A DNA stretch of 64,000 bases, from positions 12,634,137-12,698,136 of the forward strand of contig NC_079219.1 in assembly GCF_029633865.1 (NCBI RefSeq). Reading direction: 5' to 3'. The first letter of the stretch is position 1; the number at the start of each line of letters is the position of its first letter. This document shows, one piece after another, positions 56,886 to 64,000 of the stretch. A program made the position numbers and the translations under genes. The notes beneath the pieces are model-generated. The model saw only the letters and a program-made list of their open reading frames with translations, was not told where the DNA came from and did not search any database. Source of the stretch: Lampris incognitus. Taxonomy: Eukaryota > Chordata > Actinopteri > Lampriformes > Lampridae.

Positions 56886-59660
56886 TCAATACTCAGCTGT
56901 GAGATAATATTTGGTCACAGCTCCTGGCTTCAAGCTGAATCCCTTTGTCCCTCCAGCTGTTTGGGTGTCTTTGTTCACCGTTTCTTCTATAGCTTGGTCA
57001 ACAGGGATTCGGCCAAAGGGATTGGTGGAGCCCAGTTGGACTGAGAAGCCTCCTTCCATGAATTCTGTGTACACATCTGGGTGTGTGATGGGCAGCTCAG
57101 ACATCTGGGCGTAGTAGTAGGGGAGGTAGCGTGCATAATTCATCCTGTCATAAGCAAAGCACCATGGGATCATTGCTCGAATGCTAGCCAAGTGTAGCAT
57201 CCAGTCTCCCTCTCTGGATGCTCGGATGAGCCCCAACAAGATTTCAACCATGTCCAAATAGGACATCCAGAAGTTCGAGAGGCTGCCGTTTCCACCTCTA
57301 AGGAACTCACGGTAGACTTCAAATAGATCCATGATGCGTGTACAAGAGCTGTTCTCGAGGACCTCCTTCAAAGCATGTTGTGAGACTTCTTTCCCAAGGC
57401 TGTCAATGGTCTTCAGTGTCTCATTCAGGTGAACCATGTCATTCCTGTGAGTTTCTTCCAACCAGGACAGGAAACCATTCAAGGTCAGTCGCATGAGAGC
57501 CTCATACAGGAGCTTGTGTAGTCGCACTGCCCTGTTGTACTTGCGGCCATCCATAACACCAGCAATTGAGCCTTCTGCAATTATGCCAGACTCAATGCAG
57601 AGGTCTTTGAGTCCAGCATCTTGGAAACGCTTTCCTATTATTGCCAGCAGTGTGCAGATGGTGTGGAATACCCCAAGCCTAACGATGATATCATGGAACT
57701 TGTCATGGTGTTTCCATGTGATCTCGACAGCCTTCGCATACAGGGCTTGGTCAAAGACACAGACAATCTTCCTCAGGCCTAAGCACTGCATGATGCTCAG
57801 TGACTGGTTAAGCACCTCGTTGACAGTAGACATTTGTGTCGCTGGAGCATTGATGGTAGGCAGATAGCCTATATTGTCGGGGATGACCGTCATCTCTCCT
57901 CGAGTCAGGATGTTGAAGCCTGTCCAGCTGCTGACTGTCTGTTCTTCTTGTTGTGACATGCGTGCTAGGACCCAAAGAAGGTTTTTCTCTCTGGCAAGCT
58001 TAGTATTGGCTGCAGTATCGGCATCTGACTTTTTGCTTTGTGGTGGCCCTACCCGTTGTCCAGCATTGTAAGTTGGTAACATTGGTGGGGATCCATCAAT
58101 GCTTCTCTTCTTTGTTTTGGGAACAGTGGGCATGGGTTGGACAGGAAGTGGGTTGACTGGCTTTGCTTGCACAGCAATCCCATTGACTCTGTGAGATGTT
58201 CCCTCACCACTGACAGTTTCTTCAAGACGGTCGATATTGTCCCAGGCTAAAGTTGTGAATATGCCAGGATGGATGTTAGCTGGAAGGCCAATGCCACTCC
58301 CTGATGATGAGAGTTTCTGGAGACACAGGGCAGTGTTGATCTCTTCCATCTGTGAATAGGACACACTGTGACCAAGTCGGTTGAGGATGTTTATCAACTC
58401 TACATTTCCTGTCAACGATTTGACACTGAATGGCAGAACAATGTGCTTGGAAGGCTTGGTATTTCCACATGTCACTGCATATACTATGTCATGGCCAAAT
58501 GACTGCAGAAGGCACTGCACTCTCTGGGATGCATGATCAGGATCATTTGAGCCTGTGCGTAGAGAGTACAGGAAGATAATGAGCGACTCTGGAATGGTAG
58601 GACATTCTGCTTCTGGTTTGACTTCAGGCGGCCAGGTTTGAGGAACATCTTGACTTTTAATGTCTGCTCTCAATTTGATGGCTGCTTTGGCTATAACATC
58701 TTGTGCACTGACACTTTTCAGGGTCTGCAGCTCCCTTTTGAGAGACTGATTTTCTTTGGCAAGTTCCCTCATGGACAAGTTATCGGGATAGAGGAGGAAT
58801 TTTCCTTTCTCATCAGGGAATATCTGCAAGGCTCCAGCAAACTCACTCTCCAGGTTTCGCCTTATGTGCTTCTTGGTTGATTCCTTGACTTGGGCAATGC
58901 CTTGGGAGTTCATTGAAGCTACCAGTCTAGAAGAGAGATCAGTCATTGTCATCACTTGAGGATTGCCAAAAAGCTCCATCCTGATGAAGAGGAACAGCTC
59001 ATTGTATGCCTTATTCACAGCAGCTTCATACTGGGCTGCAGCATCATCATCTTCATTGCTGGCAACCTCTCCTTTGGAAACCTCTTCTTTGGTGTAAAGT
59101 CTATAGCATGACCTGTGGTAGTGCCCTTCAGCTGCTACAAGGTCTCTACTCACAATGGCAAGGATTCTGCTGTCCCTTTTCTTTGTGGCTGCACTCCTGA
59201 TTTTTGCATCAGCTCGCAGTTCTCGACACTGCACCAGTACTTCTCTCGTATTCTGTCTCTTGGAATATTTGCTGTTTTTCTGACAAAATATGCACTCTGT
59301 ATCATAAGTCCTAGATGTACTTGGAGCATGTCGAGCTACTCTCTTAGATTGTTTCTCTTCAGCAGAGACACAACTTTTCTTTTTTTTTGCAAGGAGGCCA
59401 TCAAGAATTTGCTTCATAGTGAAGATACTGCGACACTTTCTGTGGTAGTAGATTGCTGGAATCTGTCCCTCAGGAATGTCTTTTGCCAGTTTCAAAACTG
59501 GTGCATGATTTCGTATCTGAGCTGCCCTGAGCAGAGTTCTCCATGAGTCGACACTTTGTAGTGAAACCAGCTTATCTGTATCATCAGAACAGTGGATAAT
59601 GCACTCCACCCGTGGGCGCTTTGGTATTGGGTAAAAACTTGCTTGTTCACCAGTGGCCAT
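56886..59660 (-). CDS. Academ-like transposase, N-terminal half (924 residues)
   Basis: ATG 59660, TGA 56886-56888. The N-terminal 190 residues contain paired ligands C20/C24, H73/C76, C123/C126 and H182/C185, an eight-ligand zinc-binding pattern. The middle is charged with a heptad-like stretch (NQSLKRELQTLKS) near 304-316. A candidate catalytic core follows: LAWDNIDRLEET with Asp474, VCVFDQALY with Asp637, then LGVFHTICTLLAIIGKRFQD, YNRAVRLHKLLYEALMRL with a Glu. These conserved strings recur in a large family of fish and invertebrate proteins of unknown designation. The frame is uninterrupted for 2.77 kb. Expression would start just inside the right inverted repeat, where any promoter should lie (59661-60380). 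Confidence 0.8.
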   Translation of the reverse strand: MATGEQASFYPIPKRPRVECIIHCSDDTDKLVSLQSVDSWRTLLRAAQIRNHAPVLKLAKDIPEGQIPAIYYHRKCRSIFTMKQILDGLLAKKKKSCVSAEEKQSKRVARHAPSTSRTYDTECIFCQKNSKYSKRQNTREVLVQCRELRADAKIRSAATKKRDSRILAIVSRDLVAAEGHYHRSCYRLYTKEEVSKGEVASNEDDDAAAQYEAAVNKAYNELFLFIRMELFGNPQVMTMTDLSSRLVASMNSQGIAQVKESTKKHIRRNLESEFAGALQIFPDEKGKFLLYPDNLSMRELAKENQSLKRELQTLKSVSAQDVIAKAAIKLRADIKSQDVPQTWPPEVKPEAECPTIPESLIIFLYSLRTGSNDPDHASQRVQCLLQSFGHDIVYAVTCGNTKPSKHIVLPFSVKSLTGNVELINILNRLGHSVSYSQMEEINTALCLQKLSSSGSGIGLPANIHPGIFTTLAWDNIDRLEETVSGEGTSHRVNGIAVQAKPVNPLPVQPMPTVPKTKKRSIDGSPPMLPTYNAGQRVGPPQSKKSDADTAANTKLAREKNLLWVLARMSQQEEQTVSSWTGFNILTRGEMTVIPDNIGYLPTINAPATQMSTVNEVLNQSLSIMQCLGLRKIVCVFDQALYAKAVEITWKHHDKFHDIIVRLGVFHTICTLLAIIGKRFQDAGLKDLCIESGIIAEGSIAGVMDGRKYNRAVRLHKLLYEALMRLTLNGFLSWLEETHRNDMVHLNETLKTIDSLGKEVSQHALKEVLENSSCTRIMDLFEVYREFLRGGNGSLSNFWMSYLDMVEILLGLIRASREGDWMLHLASIRAMIPWCFAYDRMNYARYLPYYYAQMSELPITHPDVYTEFMEGGFSVQLGSTNPFGRIPVDQAIEETVNKDTQTAGGTKGFSLKPGAVTKYYLTAEY

Positions 59661-60380
59661 ATTCAGTCAGTTTTCACCTGCCACATACAAACAAATACAT
59701 GTAACTTAGGTGTATGAACACTACTAAAACAAAGTTTACTTTGCTTCACCAGCGTCATATTACCATTATTTATCTTACATAGCCACAAATAGATACATTA
59801 CCTAGTTGCTATGCAACAGCTGTATTTTGTCCACATGAGGCCGCTAAAATCAACACAAGATGAAAGTTCCTCGTAGCCACTTTAACTAATCATATTAACA
59901 TATACATTAAAAGAACATGCTAACATTATGGGAAATTAGCTTACAATCTTCTCCAGAGTGAGACAAGAAGATAGATACCAGTTTCCTCTATATGTGTTTA
60001 GTAGAAAGCTATCTGGCTGCACGTTAGCCTAGCTTAGCACAATGAATGGAAGTACACAGTACTGGTTATCCTACGTTGTTGGCCAACTAAGAACTGTCCC
60101 AGAGTTTAAGCTAGGCTAATCAGTACCAGGGGTGTTGAAATGCTATAGTTGTAAAAATCTGGGCAAATACACAATCGTGAGAGGCACAGAAACAGGTTTC
60201 CTGAAAGAAAAATGAAATAGCTGCTCATTTGGAAAGGTTATCATGTATTATTTTACTTCTGTTAGTGTACCAAATAAAATGGCACCAGTGAAGTTGTGTC
60301 ACCTTGGGTGATATCGATATCTGGTCTGACCCATGGACTAACTGGCTTTGGTCTAGTTAGTTTCTTAGTAATAATGCCCT
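59661..60380 (-). other. Non-coding leader of the Academ-like element
   Basis: 720 bp between the transposase ATG and the right inverted repeat. AT-rich; probable promoter/5' UTR, but no motif is decisive. Confidence 0.45.
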
Positions 60381-60889
60381 TCTAATTTAAGGTTCACAAT
60401 AACCTCACACAATGAAATAGTATGGGTATATTATACATTTCCTGAATCTTTACAGTCCTGTGAGTATTCCAGTTTTTGTGTTTTGTGTCCCTGATATTCC
60501 TAGATGCCACAGGGCTAAAAGAAAGTATATAGTTTAGGCGAACATTGCAGAAAGATGTGTGTTATTGACGGGTTGAAGAGCTCAAGTGACCTCTATATTT
60601 GTGAGAAATATCCACAACAGGGCTTGAATGAAAGCTAAGAAGGTCCCCTTTAAAATGATACCAAAGACAATATTATAGAACATTGAAAAATGTCCTGACC
60701 ATGAGGCTAAACCAGGATATGCACCAGCGTCTAAAATGCAATTTACTTTAGGGGGTGGTTAACTTCATGAGCTGATAACTGTGATACAGCTGCCACTCAG
60801 GAATGGTTATCATACCAAAATATCATCTACAGACATGGATCCTTTCAAAAATTATAAGTAAGTTTTGCCACCTTGAGTGTACCGAAATA
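60381..60889. repeat. Right terminal inverted repeat of the Academ-like element
   Basis: 509 bp, partner of 54151-54659. Short peptides readable out of both repeats (starting MVIIPKYH) are identical because of the inversion and are not genes. Confidence 0.93.
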
Positions 60890-62257
60890 GGAAATTTTGG
60901 GCTCTGGCCCATGGACTACCCCGGAGAAGCAGCTGAAGATGAGATGAGAGATGAGATGTTCGTTTATTCTCTGCCACAAGATGGCTCTATCCACAAAAAC
61001 CATGCTCTGACCTTCTCAGACGGATGTGTAGTCTTTAAATAAACCAGAATACATAGAGATCGTTACTACCAGCCGGGGGCAGTATATTTCACTCTCCGTC
61101 CATTGAAGAAGATACTATCCTCTTTGAGATTATCATTATCCATTTAGTCATTTAATGCAATCAGCGTTGAGAGGTTAATGGCCATATAAAATGGTCCCCC
61201 ATATAGTTCCCACAAATGAGTCCCCCACTGAATTCTGGTGGTTTGGAAGGTATCTGCGACCACAGGGGTTCTACTCCAGTCTATGCCATTGCATATCTTT
61301 TTCCTGTCAGTCTTAAGCATACAAAGGTAGTACAGATTGCACACACACACACCCCCAAAAAACGAACTTTTCAGTGGTTATATATACTGAGTACAGTGAA
61401 TATTTTTTGCTTTATTATCAAAAAATATACACATCTCAGCTGCACATCTACACCCCAGTATAGCTTCAAAACCATGTCTCAATATGTTTGAGCAGGGCTG
61501 ACTTTGTGTCTTGAGTCAAGTCTCCAGCATCTATAAGATCAACATAATCATCCATAATGGAGGGGCATTACGCCCAGGGCTCGCTCTCTGTAGAAACCTC
61601 AACCAATAACAGATTTTTAGATAGAATAGCCTTTGGCAGAATTATAATGTGATGCGAGGGGGCCACAGAGGCAAAGGACTACAATAAGCGCAGTTTACTG
61701 TTTTACTTGCTCCCACATGGAGCCAAGCTACTGTGCGTCTAATGTTTGTGTAGAGGTTAGTGGATGATATTACGAAGAGACGACTGGCATCTTCTTGGGA
61801 AACCAATAACAATTTCCTCTTTTCAGGTAAACTGACACCATTGCTCTGTTCAGCGGTAACTATTTCCTGCACTGTGCATTTACTTTGAAAAACTTAGTGT
61901 ATTCACCATCAATGTTTAAGTCTGATAAGGTGGCAATAGCACATTCGATATTCAGAGACTGAATATGGATTAATATTAGTCAATAAGAAATATCAATACA
62001 TAATATGCATTCAGCCAACAGGCCCAATACAAGACTAGTTAAAGCAGGCAGGACCTGGAATAAGCAAAATAAGGCTGCAAGGCCTGGTATGGTGGGCTAT
62101 GATGTACTAGAAACATGCATAGTCTAATGTGCACTGTTTTAGATAATTAAGGACATTATTCACAAGTGCCTTCTACGGCTACCAATTATGCTTTGATTAT
62201 AGCGCACTTTCAGGTACAATACACAAACAAAAATACATCAGTAATAATCTATATCTT
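60890..62257. other. No gene or clear element seen
   Basis: About 1.4 kb of AT-rich, non-coding sequence. I looked here on the minus strand for the missing 3' exon of the Kir-like gene (motifs such as WGHRF) and did not see it. Confidence 0.4.
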
Positions 62258-62500
62258 TTTTTGGGGGGGGGTTCTTTTCCTCCATTTTTCTCCCCAATTG
62301 TATCCAGCCAACTACACCACTCGTCCAAGCCATCCCGGTCACCACTCCACCCCCTCAGTCGAGCCGGGGAGGGCCGCAGACCACCACATGCCTCCTCCGA
62401 CACATGCAGAGTTGCCAGCCACCTCCCCTTCACCTGACAGTGAGGAGTTTCACCAGGGGGATGCAGTGCGTGGGAGGATCATACCATTCCCCCCAGTTCC
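62258..62500 (-). mobile_element. tRNA-derived SINE, 5'-truncated copy
   Basis: Minus-strand copy of the SINE at 35539-35966: AATTGG/G-run tail at 62258-62300, body to the GGGGGAACTGGGG block, ending where the next SINE inserted. Confidence 0.85.
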
Positions 62501-62509
62501 CCCTAATAA

Positions 62510-62881
62510 CCTATCCATCCATCCATTATCCAAACCGCTTATCCTGCTCTCAGGGTTGCGGGGATGCTGGAGCCCATCCCAGAAGCCATAGGGTGGCAGG
62601 CGGGGAGTCACCCTGGATAGGCCGCCAGGCCATCATAGGGCTGAAACACAAACACACACATTCACGCCTAGGGACAGTTTAGTACGGCCAGTTCACCTGA
62701 CCTACATGCCTTTGGACTGTGAGAGGAAACCAGAGCACCGGGAGGAAACCCATGCAGACACAGGGAGAAACATGCAAACACCACACAGAGGATGACCCGA
62801 GAGGACCCCCAAGCTTGGACTATCCCGGGGCTCAAACCAGGACCTTCTTGCTGCAAGGCGACCGCACTAACCACTGCGCCA
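62510..62881 (-). mobile_element. V-SINE-type element with target-site duplication
   Basis: Same family as 42156-42510, with head (TGGCGCAGTGGTTAGTGCGG), V core and GGATAAGCGGTTTGGATAATGG tail. CCCCCTAATAA flanks it at 62499-62509 and 62882-62892. The insertion is directly beside the truncated SINE. Confidence 0.9.
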
Positions 62882-62974
62882 CCCCCTAATAATCTATTAT
62901 TTTACAAAAATGAAAACAGCAATTGATTTTCTGAACTGAGACACACTCTCCACTTTCTATCAAGGTATTGCTTT

Positions 62975-63135
62975 CAAGTCTGGGGCTTTTGCTTACAAGT
63001 CTCAAGTCAAGTCAAGTCGTTCTCAGTTGTTCTAATGTTAAAGCAGTCAAGTCTAAGTGTCAAAGCAAACAAGTCCAAGTTGAGTGGCAAGTCAATTCAT
63101 ACTCAAGTCCAAGTCTCAAGTCTCAAGTCTTAAGT
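62975..63135. repeat. Degenerate (CAAGTC)n repeat
   Basis: About twenty imperfect CAAGTC/CAAGTCT units, 50 bp from the splice donor of the Kir exon. Confidence 0.8.
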
Positions 63136-63187
63136 CTGCAGATCTGTATTTGAGTAAGTTTGAAACATCTGATCAGGATAACTCACC

Positions 63188-64000
63188 CGTGGCCTCAACA
63201 ATTCCTTCAAGAATGACGATGATTTCGAACTGTTGACGTCTAAGCTGCTCTGGACCAAGATCCCAGAATGGACTGCTGGAGTTAATTATATGCTGAATTA
63301 CCTGAGGCTCCACCAGGAACAGGTGGTCTGAGCCACTCTCATAGCCCAAGTCAATCTCTGACTGCTCGAGAGGGAGAAACTCTCCCTCCGCTGTTTGGCG
63401 AGATTTGATTAACTTGGCGTGGACCTTAGCATTCACCATGTGGCTTTCTCTCAGGTCCCCCAGACGGAACATCAAACAGAACTGGTCATCCCGGTTGGCA
63501 ATGACACAGGTGCGGCTGAAGAGCAGGGTCTCAGCCCGCTTTTTGGGCCGAGATATTTTCACAAACATGCAACCCACCATGAGGGCATCAATCATGGAGC
63601 CTACAATGCACTGCATCATCACCAGCAGGATGCCCTCATGACAGATAGGAGACACAGTGCATGAGCCATAGCCAATAGTGCGCTGTGTCTCCACAGAGAA
63701 GAGATGAAGCCATCTACATTTGAGTAGCAGGGCCTCTGGTGTAAGTGGAGGTGATGACTGCTGTTGGGGGACTGCTCCGGTCCCAGGTCACCTCGGAGGT
63801 AGGTATTCAAGAAGTACAGACCTGCAAACAAGAACCAGGTAGTAGTGTAGCACATCATGAAAACAAAGAGGAACCAACGGTACTGGAGGTCCACAAAAGA
63901 GGTGAATATGTCAGACAGGAAACGCCCCCTATCAGAAATGTGACAAAGGTTGACACGGCACTTTCAATCCTTGGAAAGATAACGGCGCTGTTCCCGGATT
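63188..64000 (-). pseudogene. GIRK (Kir3)-like inward-rectifier potassium channel, partial exon with disabling changes
   Basis: The main membrane exon of a Kir channel, entering from the right edge. M1 (YRWFLFVFMMCYTTTWFLFA, 63885-63800), selectivity filter TIGYG, M2 ([20 protein letters not shown]) and the cytoplasmic domain with [29 protein letters not shown] and [15 protein letters not shown]. The exon ends at a GTGAGT donor (63181-63186), the same boundary as in KCNJ3. [18 protein letters not shown] and EGEFLPL favour the G-protein-gated Kir3 group, nearest KCNJ3. Problems: in-frame TGA near 63963 where family members have Gly (KDGKC-type), a roughly 10-base loss in the pore helix between GFIS and LFSVETQ that shifts frame near 63700, and no C-terminal exon seen to the left. 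CHEG replaces the usual CPEG after the pore. Confidence 0.85.

Larger units (their letters stand above)
54151..60889 (-). mobile_element. Academ-like DNA transposon with 509-bp inverted repeats
   Basis: 6739 bp. The termini (54151-54659 and 60381-60889) are inverted copies of each other, with only about ten differences, starting TATTTCGGTACACTCAAGG. Between them, on the minus strand, lie a 924-residue and a 631-residue frame, in the same frame and separated by one TGA. The first has a multi-Cys/His N-terminus and a DDE-like domain; the second has XPG/FEN1-like nuclease motifs. A Cys-rich finger plus XPG nuclease is the known content of Academ elements. Flanks share only TA, so a clear 3-4 bp duplication is not seen. 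Confidence 0.78.

Noticed and set aside
54151-60889. Alternative assignment to Kolobok, KDZ/Zisupton or piggyBac
   Set aside because: No TTAA target site, and an XPG-like nuclease next to a Cys-rich transposase is not part of those families as I know them; Academ fits better, though unproven.
60803-61042. 79-residue frame starting MVIIPKYH
   Set aside because: Begins inside the right Academ inverted repeat; the same N-terminus appears at 54237 because the repeat is inverted. Not a gene.
61642-61872. 76-residue minus-strand frame as the missing 3' exon of the Kir gene
   Set aside because: No resemblance to Kir C-terminal motifs and no suitable acceptor in the needed phase.

Overview
This is a vertebrate nuclear sequence, almost certainly from a teleost fish. 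It shows spliced genes with GT-AG introns, dense microsatellites, tRNA-derived SINEs with a DANA/V-SINE type core, RTE and L2 LINEs, Tc1 and hAT elements, and several Ty3/Gypsy lineages typical of fish, including a Gmr1-like one. The species cannot be named from the sequence alone. Only two host genes are visible. The rest, roughly 80% of the window, is a nest of mobile elements.

Host genes. At 2096-10540 (+) lies a BTB/POZ C2H2 zinc-finger gene, best read as zbtb32 (PLZF family). Four coding exons (2096-3087, 5280-5392, 8541-8696, 10311-10540) join in frame to give 496 residues. At 63188-64000 (-) is the membrane/pore exon of a GIRK-type (Kir3) potassium channel that runs off the right edge. 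As written it carries a premature TGA and a short frame-shifting deletion in the pore helix, and I see no 3' exon, so it looks like a pseudogene or an error-containing locus.

Region by region. 1-2063: (GA)n, (TG)n and (TA/GTAT)n microsatellites. 2064-10540: zbtb32, with introns holding a hAT MITE, a SINE fragment, (CTGT)n and (TG)n tracts, and a SINE split by a 785-bp terminal-inverted-repeat element. 10790-13703: an RTE-like LINE (-) with an 18-bp target-site duplication, itself carrying a hAT-like MITE and a (CT)n expansion. 15726-28300: a Gypsy element (-) with apparently identical 206-bp LTRs, split by a second Gypsy (19000-27179, -) with 839-bp LTRs and an intact 1992-residue Gag-Pol. 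28650-35060: LINE, SINE and sushi-type Gypsy fragments. 36196-42116: a repeat split by a Gmr1-like Gypsy whose pol order is integrase before reverse transcriptase; its 5' LTR holds an 891-bp solo-LTR-like insert. 43181-45532: a Tc1 element interrupted by a 711-bp solo-LTR-like insert. 46390-47200: a LINE fragment. 47428-51903: a compact Gypsy with an intact 1345-residue Gag-Pol. 52306-54150: a deleted retroelement pol. 54151-60889: an Academ-like DNA transposon with 509-bp inverted repeats and two long reading frames separated by one in-frame TGA. 62258-62881: two SINEs, then the channel exon.

How the parts relate. The order of nesting can be read from target-site duplications: a 4-bp TTGG, a 5-bp AGTTT, a 4-bp ACAC, a 4-bp TTTA, a 4-bp TCAA, a 5-bp GTAAG, an 18-bp LINE duplication, and 11-bp SINE duplications. 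The most noteworthy items are the Academ-like element with its single internal stop, the integrase-first Gypsy with paired hairpins beside its 3' LTR, the two very young nested Gypsy copies, the damaged Kir exon, and two degenerate zinc fingers in the zbtb32-like protein.
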